From: Saxidomus purpurata
Taxonomy: Eukaryota; Mollusca; Bivalvia; Venerida; Veneridae
DNA: 64,000 bases
Reading direction: 5' to 3'
Assembly: GCA_022818135.1 (NCBI GenBank)
Contig: JAFMSR010000009.1
Span: forward strand, 19,027,353-19,091,352
Part shown: positions 46,922 to 60,770 of the stretch, piece after piece
Layout of the letters: each line of letters begins with the position of its first letter
Numbering within the stretch: the stretch's first letter is position 1
The notes under the pieces: model-generated
Databases searched by the model: none
What the model was told of the DNA's origin: nothing
The model's input: only the letters and a program-made list of their open reading frames with translations
Program-made: the position numbers and the translations under genes

Positions 46922-47031
46922 ATTTACGTACATTCCCGAGAAGGAACTCACGTGATCAAAATCAACCGCCATTTATCGAGGACACGGCCTGTCAAGGCTC
47001 AGTGAACGGTTTCACTGATTACAACTACAAG
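46922..47031 (+). CDS. Candidate exon, possibly glutathione peroxidase (GPx3-like) N-terminus
   Basis: An open stretch encodes RRNSRDQNQPPFIEDTACQG, then SVNGFTDYNYK, ending at a GTAACT donor (47032). The CxGSVNG..xDYxY pattern resembles the start of secreted GPx3/5/6 proteins (C.GG.SGTIYEY in human GPX3). The left boundary is unclear because the upstream A/T tract gives no convincing acceptor. No downstream exon with the Sec/Cys active site was found. The ORF continues past the donor to 47157 as hydrophobic low-complexity sequence, likely intron. Confidence 0.3.
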
Positions 47032-47157
47032 GTAACTCAGAATCATTTTTGGTTTTCTCTGTTATACACATTGTATACAGAGTACTGTATTTATATTTCA
47101 TTGCTAGTATTGCTTTGTTTATTTCTGTTTCAAGGTATTGTCCTTGGTACACAATAA

Positions 47158-48766
47158 TTTTCGATCCGAATCATCAGATCATAGCGCTTGAAGTTGTACA
47201 AAGCGCAGATCGAAATATTTTTATTGGCTTAAACATTTTATAATGTTGACTATGTGATTATTTTTCATTTAACGTACGTTTTATAACAAAACAAACTTCC
47301 CTGCCACCCATATAATTGTGAATCATTCATTCTGTGTCATATATTGAATTTCGTCCTCTGCACATTTCGACCCGCGCTTTAGGTAAGGTTCAGCGCAAAA
47401 CACGTCAGGTCAAAAGTTGTTTTTCGGGGACCCAGGCCTTCAGCGCTCACGGCGCTTTGATTCTTACAGTGGAGTACTCGGGTACACGGAAATATCATTT
47501 CAACAGGAATATGCTGATGTATATTGTATTATGCATTTTGATTTCAGTGATTCGCTCTACTTCACAATATACAGCCGTATATTATAAAAGTATCCAACTA
47601 TCAATTTAAAGATAATCCAGTAAAACAACAAACAAAACTTAATTTTAAAGTGTTTTTGTCACGTCTGTTCAAAGCTACATTTGTACTAAATTGTTTGAAT
47701 GAATAGTATTTATTGGGAAACCATCGATAAAGGAGATTACTCGGGATCGTTAGAATCGGCTTAGATATTACCGATCTCTAGTAAGCCCTTTTATTTACAC
47801 TCGATGGTCACGTGCTTACCTTGAGATCAAGTTTTGAAAGAAACCAATATGTATATAAAAAGACGATCTACCAAATAAAACTTTCTATTTATGTCAGAGT
47901 CTGAATTATCATCATTAGAACTGCATATTTGTAACAAACCAACATCACACGGATTTGTATAATGGACGCTCCTTATTCTACAATATTAATACATGACTAA
48001 CTACATATGAGGGCCATAAACCGATTTACTTTTCGGATGATTTTGAAACAGGAAACTGTATTACAGACTATATTGATTTAATCCAATAATTTAATCCAAT
48101 ACATCAAAGGCTTTCGTACGGAAGAAAATGCTGAAAAAACCCATTCATTTAATACACGTAGGTTCGTAAGTGCTTTCAACAATCTAACAGAGACTGTTTA
48201 GTGCATCTGGCAGCAAATGAGATGTGATACAGCCTTAACTTGTGGAAGTATTACATTTGTAACCTACCGAAATTGTTGAGGCTATTATATGGATAAAGTC
48301 TTTAAATAACATTGTTTATTCATGTTTCCTGTGTACAAGCAGGGCCCGATTTAATCGTTCAAAAATAACAAGTAGAAGAAACATATCGTATACTATTTAT
48401 GTTTTAGTTAATATGTTCCGTAAATATCTAAGATTGAATGTTTGTTTTTCTGTCATCTTACTTTTAGACATTTTCGTCTGTACCTTTTTACTATCAGTCC
48501 TGTTATGTTTTATCTTTTCGCTCTCAATCATATTACTCTGTTATATGTTCACTGTCGTGGCAACTTGGCTACTTGTCCCACCCAAACCGATGCTACTGTC
48601 TGCAGACCTTTGTTAGTTTTGCTGTTTATTTTCAATTTACTGTTACAAATGTATAACATTAAAAGCAATCTTAATAATTAATATAATAAGTATAAAAATA
48701 CTATTTAGTAAATCGTCTTACACAGCTTATCTCTCTTCAGACACCCGCGAAAGGGAATCCACATCC

Positions 48767-48767
<1 letters not shown>
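47158..48767. other. No gene recognised
   Basis: 47345-47490 is GC-richer (TTCAGCGCTCACGGCGCTTT), likely a MITE fragment, and underlies the 91-residue ORF at 47334-47609. The ORFs at 48413-48681 are hydrophobic by AT-rich composition. Confidence 0.4.
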
Positions 48768-48810
<43 letters not shown>

Positions 48811-48811
48811 G

Positions 48812-48845
<34 letters not shown>

Positions 48846-48870
48846 AGAGAGAGATAGGGGAGGGGGTACA
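48768..48870 (+). repeat. (AG)n microsatellite with G-runs
   Basis: About 100 bp of GAGAGA interrupted by GGGG and GATAGGGG. Simple sequence with no gene near. Confidence 0.97.
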
Positions 48871-49884
48871 GTGACTGTTGAACAAATGCAACTTTCCTAC
48901 GGAATCAACAAGTTAGCGCGGGTAGGGATTTAGGAATTGGTTTTTGAAATCTACGATCGCGAAGCAATTATGCTTCCATTGCGCATGCGCCCCTATGGCT
49001 CCATATCTTCACATGTATCTATATCAAGTCACTTATTGTTTATGAAAGCTAACATATCAGCGAGACTGAAACATTACAAAATATTAAAATAGCAATTAAT
49101 AAAATCCAACAGAAGCACTGGATATACAGATAAGAATCATCTCGTCGTCATAAATTCCATTCTAGTGAAAAGCCATCTTCTGGGAAATTTGTTGTCATGG
49201 AATCTTTCATTTACGTCAATAAATAAAAAATATTGTCACTTGTCCTGGTTCTTTAGTTGCTTCAAACTGCACACAAGATAATTGTGAAGGTATTTTTCCT
49301 GCATTTTTTTTTCAAAACCCGGAAGTATTCATTTTCCCCCCGATTTATAATTACTTGAAGTCACGTGTGGTACTCACCTATTTAGACTATATTTGTCTCA
49401 AACCAGAGAAAATGACACATGATGTTCCTTTTAAGTCTGTCACGAAATAGGTAAATTCGAATGATTGAGTGGTTATTTTTTGTAAAGTTTATCATGAAGG
49501 CGCTCTGTAAAATAAACGATACGTCGGCACATCGTGGTGATTTGTTTTTTATTGCCTATGTTGAATTTGTATGAAAATGTTTTATTATAATGAATTACAA
49601 TTGAACGTTACAGAGACATACCCCGTTAGTAGCCAATTATTTCCTCAGAACGTTTAAGATTATCAAATGTACGTAAAATAAGAAATAAATGCATATGTTT
49701 TTGTTAAGACGAACACGTGCAAGTGTAGGAATCGCTGCATGAAATATGAAAAACGATTTTATGAAGAATTTACCGCACTGCAACACAAATGCAAACCTCA
49801 AACTTTTCCGTTCCATTATTTAAAGTCCCAGGATCACATTTTACAAGTAGTTCTCATTTGATGAAGAAGGATGTCTTACTGACA

Positions 49885-50118
49885 GAAATGACCTTTATTT
49901 ATACAAAAGAATTCCTTACTTTGCTTTTGAAATCGATAAGTACATAAGAATGCATGGGTCAGTAGTTTTTACAGTGATATTGCACAAAATATGAAGGACT
50001 TTCTGGCAACTCTTTTTCTTGCAGAAACAACTTGAATACAACTTGAATACAAAAGATAGGCATATGTCAATATTCAATTTGTTTTAGAGTGAATAGAACA
50101 TGGTTCTATCATTACCCT
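49885..50118 (+). repeat. Dispersed repeat R2, copy 2
   Basis: Direct-orientation partner of 7875-8097. This copy contains a small tandem slip (ACAACTTGAAT twice) near 50027-50050. Confidence 0.7.
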
Positions 50119-52242
50119 ATCAACAATTTATGTTTTATATAATCTTGGGACTTTAAATAAAGAAAGGTTATTTCCGTTTTTGGGACAACGTTCATGGTGC
50201 CAACACGGGAGAAAACGGCCATTTTATTATTCTAAATTCACGGTTGACTTATACATTATAGTAAAAGACTTTCGTGTGTGGGACCGCGCTAGATATAACA
50301 CATGGCTATGTCTTAAATTACACTATCAATGCCACCTAACTTTATAGTCATTGCTCTGTAGAATTCAAATACAGTATTACGGATATTTCTATTATAAAGC
50401 GATGCAAAATTGTTTTCCACATTATTTCCTAAAAACAGCAACCCTACAATACGATATCTCTGGTTTATGATGTCTTCCGATGAATACATTAAAGGCTAGA
50501 TCTTTACTCCGTCTTGCATTCAGAAACGTATTCATCATCGTGAAATTGCATTCGCAACTCAGGCTGAAGTAGTATATCTATATAAAGTGATAGTTTCCGA
50601 TGTAAGGAGATCCCCCTTTTCACAAACACAGCACCTGAACTTCCTGACGTGGAGTTTATGTATTTTTATGCTCTGGAAAAGTTTTTACTGTCGATAAGAT
50701 CTTCAATATATTACAGAAATTTGAAGGTGAAAGTAGATGGAAAATTCTCCAAAAAAGATCAGAGGCAGTTTTTATATAATGTTTTGCAAATGGTTTAGTA
50801 GAAATTATAAATTTCTAGATATCAGCTGGGGATAATAAGGCAGTTAAACGACCAAGCGCAAAAGTGAAATTGACGTCGAACAAAAAATATTTGTCGTAAA
50901 TTTCTAGTCATCAGGTCTCGTTAATACACGGCTTCTCAATTTTCTCAAATTAGTTTTGAAAGTCTCCATTTGTTTGTATTCCCCTGTTTCTGCTTCAATT
51001 CGTTTCCCCTCGAATTATGTATTGTACTTATTATGTGAACATGAATTCCTTCTTGTGTTCTATGTAGATTTATAGTAGTTTGGCATCTTACTATAATTAC
51101 AATTTGAATTTTGATGTTCAAACTCTTAACTAATTAGTAGTTTCTTTAATAGTAATAAGTTAAAATTATTAATATTTTGTTTGATAAAAAATGTTCCCCA
51201 AAAACGTCTGGTAAAATATTCATTAAGTATTGAATTACAACTTTGACGTATATGTCGTTACCGTGTACGTTGTACATGTTAACTGTCAGAGCATATTTAA
51301 ATAAATGCATACTATGATTTATTATTTGAACGACAATAAGTTTTCATTTATAACTTATGTGAATTTTTGTAATGTTAAAGTATTTTCGTCGTGCTGTGGT
51401 TACTCTGTGTAAAACAAACATCCAAAGATGACTCACGAATATGGCTCTATAATTATACAGAGAGCAGAACAATTACATTTTATTATACCTCCTCTAAGTA
51501 AGGTGCAATATTATGTAAGACAAATGCAAATGTACCCTTTGAAACACAAGACCTACATTGATAAGATGTCGATTTTTGATTGTTGGCAAAAATGAAACAT
51601 TTTGGATTTTCCCTTTTATTTCAAACATTTCCCTGTCTGTCTTCATGTGAGATGTAGTGAATACTGTTCATATGGAACGATATCTTTAAATAACCTGTAA
51701 AAATGAGTTTATTTTGAAGCTAAATCAAATGTCTCAGTAGCATAGTCAAGAATGTGATGATACACAGTACTGTTTGGTTTAAACAATATTTATTTATTTT
51801 ATCAAATATCATGTATATATAAATGTACAATGTACAAGTGTAGACATTAAAGTACATATACATGTATGAACATACTGAAATAAATAAATCATAATCATAT
51901 GTAATAGAGGAGGACACGTTAAACGCGCCTTTGTTTATCCAGCAACATTGCACTAACGGTGTATACAATATGAACTTGGTTAACTTTTGAACAAGGAGAA
52001 CACGGTACTGCTTGAAGCCGAAAAGTACTACTTCATAATGAAATATGCTGTTGTTCTCTATTTCTGTTTATATGTTATTCAACTTTAAAAGTATCAGATG
52101 AAGCCTCAAGCTGGAAGATTCGTGGAAGATTTCCTATTTTCAAGTTAAGAAACATTTGATTATTTATATGTGTTGTTTCGAGAAACTTGTCTGAGTAATG
52201 AGTTCTGATATTGAATGCTATAAATGTATAAAGCAAATGACA
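50119..52242. other. No gene recognised
   Basis: AT-rich. The only ORF listed above 60 codons (51720-51968 minus) is Tyr/Ile-rich low complexity. Confidence 0.45.
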
Positions 52243-52260
52243 CAGTCACATGAAGTTGGG
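52243..52260 (+). repeat. Solo terminus of the CAGTCACATGAAGTT hairpin element
   Basis: CAGTCACATGAAGTTGGG matches the end of the 151-bp hairpin at 62555-62705 with one change. No opposing arm was seen nearby. Confidence 0.45.
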
Positions 52261-52324
52261 AGTTTCCTTTTTAATGCTTAAATTCAAGGGTTTTGTTTGC
52301 TTGTTTGTTGTTAAACGCATTATC

Positions 52325-52500
52325 AAGCCGAAGTGTTGGTCATTTTAACAGGCAGACAGTTTACCGAACAATAGTTCCCGAGAAAAATCAGTAGGAAACT
52401 AACAACTTTCTCAAATGACAAGAGACATGGTCGGTAGCAGGGCTCGAACCAATGGCCCTCAATTTTTGAGAGGGTACGGTGATTTCAAGTCAGCGAATTT
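52325..52500 (-). repeat. Bivalve-type tRNA-derived SINE, copy 3
   Basis: On the reverse strand TTCGCTGACTTGAAATCACC and GGTTCGAGCCCTGCTACC (intact box B) mark the tRNA-like head. The body GACCATGTCTCTTGTCATTT matches the other two copies. The head is cut at its 5' end. Confidence 0.75.
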
Positions 52501-55500
52501 AAGGTATCCTAACAAATCTTTTACTCACGTAATAATAAACTTAATGTTCTTCATCTGATACATCTGTATCCCTTTTTAATTTCCTTATGCTTTTTATTTA
52601 TGTTTGGCACTATGAACATATTATATTTTCTCTTTTCTTCTTTGTCCCTATCTGTCTGTCTCTCTTCTCACAGCCCCTCTCCCTCTGTCCAAAGTTGTTT
52701 CATCTGGATTTAGTCTAGAGCTGTTAATATAAATATAGAGCAATCAAGAGTAAATAAATTAGCATAATTGAAGTTGTAGGTTGTAGTTATCAAATTTAAT
52801 AGTATTTCTGAAATCACACAGAAATCATGCAGGTTAAAACATTGTTCTTAGAAGTTCTCTGTTAACCCAGATGGTCGATATAGGGACATTAAAATGGCTT
52901 CTTTGCTTACGTGATCAAATTGCCAAATTATGCATTAAAATGGTATGTAATTATAATTATTCTTTGCTTCGACATGAACGGTAAAATGCAATTAGGTGAG
53001 AGCTTACATAATGAACGGATACAAAAGCAATTATCTTTGATGTTTCCATTATTTAAAGTTAGAAACTTCCAGGTCACTTCCAGATTAGTACCGCCGGCAA
53101 TCATATTATAGGCTATGTTTGGAAACAATGCAGAGACTTGAAAACCCGGGAGTGTTTGACACTTCCGAACTTTTACTACAGTACTGCAATAAAGGTCGAT
53201 ATTTTACTCACGTCAGACTAGATAATTAATGCCTTGTAGCATGTAGTCACTGACGATAATAACTCTTCATTGTACGTCTTTTTAACTTAAATACCAAACA
53301 ACAAATTGAATCTACCAATGCTTTGTCAGGCCAACTGCATATTTACATAATTTAAAGATTAAGTCTAAGAACAAAAGGCACTACCAAATACACCTAAACC
53401 GTGCAAATCTGTATTTTTTACAACAAAATTAGAGATTGAGTGACATCAAATTGTTTGATTTACCGATTGCTTGTCAATAATATTAATATGAATGAATATT
53501 AATGTCCTTTTAATTAGTGCATTTTCACTATTGCGTCGTGTCCTTTTAAACTCTACTTCACCTTGCAAAATTAAATCTGCAAATACACAGCTAGCGCAGT
53601 CAAGGTTTTATTTCAACTCTTTGTAGTAATTTGTTTAGGAAAATGTTGCTAGTACTCCAAACTAACAAAATGATACTTTCTCGCGAACAGTAAACGAACA
53701 ACAACGTGGCTAAGATACTATAGCTTGTTGTATACTGGACTGAAATACAACTGAAAACTTTTTTTCCTGTTTGTTTTTGTTGAAGCAGAATCTAAGCAAC
53801 ATGTAGTTTTAACGGTCTTCACAAGTATGAAAGATAGCACAATCTGTAGTTAAACCTTTGATAGTAAGCACACGACCATTGCTTTAAAGTGCAAAATATT
53901 TACTAGACATTTATGCGCATGGTAACTACCAAATCTGTATTCGCCAAAGAGAACAAAGCTGTTTACTGTAAACTAAACTATAATTATACAATTTCAAAGT
54001 GATTGTCTCGTGTTTAACATGTATTGTTATTGCGTCATTAACATGATTGTAATAACTTTGTGTACGTTTTGGTATATTTAAAATATTGCGAACTATCAAA
54101 CGTTTTCAAATAATCTCAAATTATTATTTGTTGTAATTTAATCAGCTGCTTTAATACTAAATTGATACTCAGATCCGGGTAATCTCGGCCGTTGGATCAA
54201 TTCGGACATTTTCTCCAATCTTTCAACCGGATATCAAGCCATTTCGTATGATACATATAACAACAAACCTGACGACATACATACTTGATATTTACATTTT
54301 TTATCTGAACAAGCTATTCGGTAAACATGTTTTTTGGCAAGTTAGTTAACAAATGCGCCACGGCCTCATACTTATACATATTTTAATGTATTTTCAAACT
54401 TGTTTTATTTTTATCTATGTAAAGGTCATATTAGTGTTGCAGAATATATATCATATAAAGTGATGCGTTTACACTACTTCCCAATACATGTAGTATGCTT
54501 ATGTTAGGTCAAACAAAAGCTACCATTGATACTGATTTGCACAGGTCATGAAGAACCTTTAGCACTTCATTACGATGCTAGTTAGAGGATGAAATGAAGG
54601 CAATAAAAGATGACATTGATCGTAAAAAGAACGTTGTTTATGAGTACATAACTAGACGTCATTAGATAAAGGCATTTCCCATCTCTGTCATGTATGAATA
54701 GTATATTGTATTAGATATTCACACTGAACAGTTTTAATGATCTATCTAGTTAATTAGTACCTAGTTCACTCTGCTCATACCTATCCTATTATGTAATGTT
54801 GTTCATACTAAGCAGGGAAGGATAATTACATGTTACAATAAGTAATATCAACCCTCTTGTGTTTTACTTACTTGCCCACTGCCTTACATACTGATTTCTG
54901 CTTTGGAATCGGTTTGAAAATATAGTTGTGCATTTCTACCTCGCCAAACAATTTGCTGCAATGCATACTAGTAATACACATTGCGCTTAAACTGACTATT
55001 TGTCAAAACGCATGCATCCTCTGGAAGTTGATTTCCCAACTTTTCTATTTTTGTCTATTTAGTACAAGGTCGTGCAGTGATAAGATCTTAATTATCAGTG
55101 ATAGACACAATACAATATTATAATTTATATTAAAGTAAGGGACATTGTTTATACTACTTATATGAACACACTGTAACTTTTCTTTAATTTATTTAAAAAT
55201 ATTTCTTCTCAAGAAAGTACTACAAAGTCATCGATTAAGAAATGACGAAATCATACTCTTTGTGACTTACAAGACAGATTCTGATTTGAAGCTACCAAAA
55301 ATTTGAGGAAACATTGCTATCAATGTCTACTTCTTTTGATCAGGCAATGGTTAGCATTTTGCGTAGCTACCTTTTAAGAATAAACACATAAATAGCTTCC
55401 TTGTCCTGAGCATTTTAGGTACTATTATATAATTTGTCTAATGGCTACATATTCAAAAACGCTCCTCAACTAAACCTCGACTGAGAAAATGATCATTAAG

Positions 55501-57949
55501 CAAATATGATGGCTAATGAATAATTAAACCAATAAATCAACAAAATCTAAGTTACCTTAATAATCAGTTTGCCAATGAACGGCAAGTAACGGACCTTTTT
55601 TGGTGGAGGCCGAGACAAGGAAGGTTTCTGAATATTACCATTATTTACACATGATAAACAGCTTACACCGACGTTTAATACGCTTGCATTTAAATTTCGT
55701 TTGCTTAGTTCTGCATACTAAACGCAACAGTGACATTAAAGCGTTGCCAAACATTTCAATATTGTGCAGTTTTGTTATACAATGTGTGTGTACAATTATC
55801 TTACGTTTGCGTGATAATGCATGCAAATTGGCAGCATTTTAATCTCAGTTTCAGACTTTGTCATTATGTTTACTGCAGACATAGAAATATGCGTGACAAA
55901 ACATTATTTAAAAGAACATATCGGTGTAAATAAGTTTACGCATTGCCTGTGGGGAGAAATTATATCAGGAGCGATTGTATCTAGTATTGTTATTATCAAC
56001 AGAAAGTACAGGAAATGCGTGACAATTGTGAATTATTTTCATCAGTGGAATATTCTATTTTGCCTTGAGGCTATCATTTGTGACACACATGTGTCAAGTT
56101 AAATCTACCGTTTTGTATTAAGATGAGCAAATTTAAAAATCCCACTTTTTCCCTTATGTATTTATACTAATTTGATCAATAAAATGAGTCCTTTATATTT
56201 TGTTATTTCATCTCTCCCACTTTTGTCTCTCTGGTTTCGTCGGATTAATTAGACTGACATGTATCGTGCAGCTTCTACTACACAATTATGGTGATCATTC
56301 TGAAAGGGTTAACAAAGATGTGCGTGTATGTGCTCTATCATGTGTACTTCCTGAATTATATGAAATGCTAGTAGGTCATGGATTAGATTGTTTATCAGGT
56401 CATTGAACTTTTGTTGTTACAAAACAAAAATGAGCGAAAAAATCACCACACACCCGTCTTGCTGTTTGACTTCCCTCATCAAATAAGATAATGGATGTTA
56501 AATATACGTGATTTGGTCGGTAAAGACAACTTAACACTGAACCTGGGGGTGGGGGTTTGGAAAACAAATTGATTTAGATTACATAATTTTTATACATTAT
56601 TCTTTATATTTCTGCACATAAAAGTAAAGTCGTTATTTAGTTAAACTATATATGTATGACGCAACAAGTGTTTGCATTTGCCAATGACACTATCGTATTG
56701 CTTATTATCAAGTTAGACTGTGAAAGGGTCCTACGATATTAAATATCTCACATTCTAGTTTATCTGACTCCAAAAACAAATTATATCGTTTGCTCGTTTA
56801 AGATTTGTGAAAGATGTCAATAGCACATTTCAATTAAAAATAATTAAGGTTTTCCTAACATTCTTTAAGTCATTATCTACGTTCAGATTACGACTAACTT
56901 AAACCGAAAAAGAAGAGACTGTCCATTGAAACTTTGTGTAGACCATCTCAACGAATATCCGAATCCGAATAAATATTACGCCCCTTATACATGTAATTAC
57001 CTCAACCACTTAGTACCTAAATTTCATTTTTTCGATCTTTGATCAATTAATAGTTTCATGATAAAGGAATAACAAAGTTTTTAGGATATGTTGCCATAGT
57101 TTGAATAAAATATTTATTTTAGAATGCAAAAATAAAAAATGGGGATCACTGTGAATATAAGAAAGAAATTCAATAAAAGCTGCCAAATATGTTTTTTTCA
57201 CATTTCGACGAGCTTTGAGATATGACGGCACAGATCTGTGACAAAGAACTGTATTACTGTATATTTATATTATTATAATTCGCCTTGTAATAAAGTTTAA
57301 ATTATGTAAATATCTTAAATAGATTTTGATAAATAACATTTCTTACCCCTACCGCATTTTGGCATAAGGCAAAATTTATCAATTTTGTCACAAAATGTGT
57401 GGTCAAAATATTATTCTAAAAAATGATCAATGTTGTTGCATTAAAATAGTCCTATTGTGTCTAAGTTAACTACTGGATAATTGGTTTTTACAGTTAAATC
57501 ATAATATTTGAAATATAACAAATGTTTATTTCCTGTAGTGCAAAAATCCAACACCTGGTCTTAAGAGCTTGCATTTTGACAACAAACCATGGATGCTCCT
57601 CGAAACACACAGCCATAAAAATTGAAGCCGAATCATTACATGAAATAGTTGATAAAAGGAAATAATGCGTTTCACGAACGAACGTAAAATGATGCATAAA
57701 ATCAATTTTAAAGAACAACATATACCCAATAGTACTTTATTCTAGCACACATAGTCAATACAATATATTCAATACGGTCATAGCAACCAGAACAGGAGGA
57801 CAATCTGCATACTCCTATTGGTACTGAACATTTACATGAGGTTTCGTTGAACTCTCGCCAGTAGTTGCTACAACATAGCCCAGAAACGAATTTCAATAGA
57901 GCACTAATCAAAAGGCCATAACGATTTTATTTATGCTGACCAAAGGGGT
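52501..57949. other. Largest featureless stretch
   Basis: No gene or repeat pair was recognised. 57660-57715 is weakly similar to 45580-45630 (GAACGTAAAATGAT..ATAAA, then AAAGAA.AACATAT). All ORFs (52911-57911) are short and lack splice support or a family. Confidence 0.4.
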
Positions 57950-58061
57950 GGGGTATATAGCCGCCGTTTTGCGCGTCCGTCCGCCGTATATGTCCAGTTG
58001 ACATTACGGGGTTACGATTTGAGTTAAACGTATCATTCTTATTTTACTCTGTCATTCCTAG

Positions 58062-58180
58062 AAGTCTTAGATGATGCCAAATGGCCACCCTTGCCAAAGA
58101 ACTTAGGAAGCTCAGAGGCAAACGAATGGATATCTGCACATAGTGAGGTTCATGGCAATGAGACGGTAGAACGATTGTAA
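58062..58180 (+). CDS. Weak candidate terminal exon
   Basis: TTACTCTGTCATTCCTAG is a good-looking acceptor. It is followed by 38 residues (DDAKWPPLPKNLGSSEANEW through ETVERL) and TAA. The preceding 57950-58015 reads like a dispersed repeat (GCGTCCGTCCGCCGTATATG), so the ORF may belong to that repeat. No family recognised. Confidence 0.15.
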
Positions 58181-59550
58181 AAACAAGAAACGCCGAAAAA
58201 TCATCTAATAGGCAGATGAGAACAAGTAATTCTATTCAATATTCGCATATTAAGACAAAACAGGCTCAATGCTAATACGTATGAACCATTGTAGCTGTCC
58301 TCAAGAGCTAAATACTCGTGAGGTCTCAAAGACCAAACAGCAGAGCATTTACTTCAGATAAGACCACTGTAGGATCAATCAAGAAAACGTTTGTGGCCAG
58401 ACTGTACAATCCGGGAAAAGATTGAAAAGAAGAAATAACTGAAAAAGGTAGCTTCTTTTATTGATACGACAGTGTACATTGTAAACGCGGAGAGAGACAC
58501 AGAGAGATAATTATTTTCAAAATGGTTTGTATCACTAGAAGAAAAGAACCTAAGCATTGTTTTTTATTCAGTGTTTCAATTTCACGCATATGTTGGCTCG
58601 AATAACCGTTATCAAACACAAATTGCAATTTTGTCAAACGAAGATCAAACGATCCAATCAATACTCGCATGATTTCACTACATTTGTAATAAACGATTGT
58701 ACATGTACATGGGCAAACTAATATGTCTGATCTTTAACATAACATGTGAGATTATATCGAGTAAGAGTTATCAATTTTAAGTACATTGTTTTCTTTGTTT
58801 CATATGTTTTGCACTCTTTCGTGTAATCTGCGTTTAGTATCACGAACTGTTACAAGTAAAAGACACCATGTCTTTAACTTGTAACATTTCGTGAGATCAT
58901 TTGTCGTTATCTTCCATTGTGTAGTTTTACTTTACACTTTTCATTCTACGTATACTCACGGGAGGGTTGGGTTTGTTCTTTTGTACGTTTATTATGTGTC
59001 TGATTCTTGACAGGTACCATGTTAATTGATAAAGCATTGTGACCTTTTTTCGCTGTCTGCAATTACTGTCGGTTTTGTTTAACATTGTTTTGAATTCTCT
59101 TGTCGGTACTCGTGAGGTTCGTCTCACTTTCTCGCACTTGACCGATTACTACTTCTTGTATTACATAACAGTTCTTAAACATATACGTATGTAAATGTCT
59201 CTGCACTTATATGATGCTTTATTCATTAGAGTAGATTAATGCATGATTGCGTTTTATCTGTGGTCCAGTTATAACAAGACGAGACAGTAATACAGACATC
59301 AAATACGCCGCTAAAGATGTTTTTCCATTTAAATAGCTCTCCGTAAAGTGATTGGATAGTTCTTCATACACTTTTATCTACTTGAAATGAGCAAATGTTT
59401 TACAGGAGTTGCAAAGACGGATTCGTTGATGATCATTTAAAATATAAGACAAACGGCATATTAACTATTATTACAAAAACATGTATCCCTTTGTATCGCA
59501 CAGAAGCAGTTTTAACTACATTCATTCAAAAATATAATTTTACGTCACAT

Positions 59551-59785
59551 TCTAACACTATTGAAAATTTCTCCTATATAGGCAAAGAAGGATTTTAGCG
59601 TGATATACATACCAACTATACATGTATCACTCTAGGCGCCCGGAACTAACTTTGACTTCTGGATTTTCCTCCCGCGTACTTTTCACACAACATCTATGAG
59701 TGGGCATGCTCTAATGCGCTTGGATTGGTATTGTTGTGAATGAACTAACGTGATGTAAACAGATTGTAGTAAAAATTTTACACTT
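59551..59785 (+). repeat. Dispersed repeat R5, copy 1
   Basis: Duplicated at 60014-60245 in direct orientation, 463 bp apart: TCTAACACTATT, CTCCTATATAGGCAAAGAAG, then CTCCCGCGTA.TTTTCACACA, then TTGTTGTGAATGAA and ACGTGA. The tail of the 59395-59598 ORF lies in it. Confidence 0.8.
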
Positions 59786-59969
59786 CCGGTATCGCCAGCA
59801 ATATCAGCAACAAAAATATCAGACAACTAGCGTTTTATTTGAAGAGTAAAAACGGACAGCCAAAGTTTCACGAAATACAGGGAGTGCACGGAATACTATA
59901 AGTTCTAGGCAGCGACTTCTTGCAAGCGCAGCAAATAGTTTTTTTTTTTGTTTAAATTAACGTGTTAGT

Positions 59970-60590
59970 CTAGAATGGAAATAGATTTTACTTTTGAGTG
60001 ATAAACCGTTAATTCTAACACTATTTAAAATTCCTCCTATATAGGCAAAGAAGGATTTGAGCGTGATATACCTACCAAGTATATCACGCTAGTCGTCCGG
60101 AACTATTTTTACTGCTGAAATTACCTCCCGCGTAATTTTCACACATTATATATGAGTGTACATGCACTAATACGCTTGTATTTGTATTGTTGTGAATGAA
60201 TTCACGTGACGTAAAACAAATCAGAGTTAACTTTTCTACACCTTTTTTGTTAAAATAAACGTGTTAGAATGGAAATAAATTTCCTTTTTGAGTGATATAC
60301 CGGTTTGTATATCACTGTGTGTCGTGTAGATGCTTCGTTATTAATAACTCCGGCATTCGGCCTTCGTGATTAGATTTCTACTCATCTACGTTCCCCACAG
60401 TGATATACTAACTGGTATATCACTCAAAAGTAAAATCTATTTCCTAGGTATATCATTGTGTGTCGTGTAGATGCTTCGTAATTAATCACTCAGGCCTCCG
60501 ACCTTCGTGTTTAGATTACTACGCATCTACACTTCGACAGTGATATACTAACCGGTATATCACTCAAAGTAAAATGTATTTCCTAAATAA
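59970..60590. repeat. Nested GTGATATAC palindrome array
   Basis: AGTGATATAC and GTATATCACT face each other four times across about 600 bp. The boundary block GGAAATAGATTTTACTTTTG appears at 59978 and, with changes, 60273, and in inverted form near 60425 and 60567. Between them lies a twice-repeated GTGTGTCGTGTAGATGCTTC to GCATCTAC imperfect stem. It overlaps repeat R5 copy 2. Confidence 0.75.
60014..60245 (+). repeat. Dispersed repeat R5, copy 2
   Basis: Direct copy of 59551-59785. Here the internal site reads GTGATATACCTACCAAGTAT followed by ATCAC, a complete small palindrome that has decayed in copy 1. Confidence 0.8.
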
Positions 60591-60770
60591 CATACATTAC
60601 TTTATAATCTTTTTCAAGTTATATAAACTATTTTTAACAAAAACCTAACATTTCCGCTGGGCTGCACTTTCTGTTATAGGACCGCAATAAGACCGTAATG
60701 TGAGCGGCATGTCCGACACAAATGTTGCTTCGCAACCGATATATTAATATAATGCGTATTTACTAATTAA

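Noticed and set aside
59395..59598. 67-residue ORF
   Set aside because: Its 3' third is repeat R5 and no family or splice context supports it.
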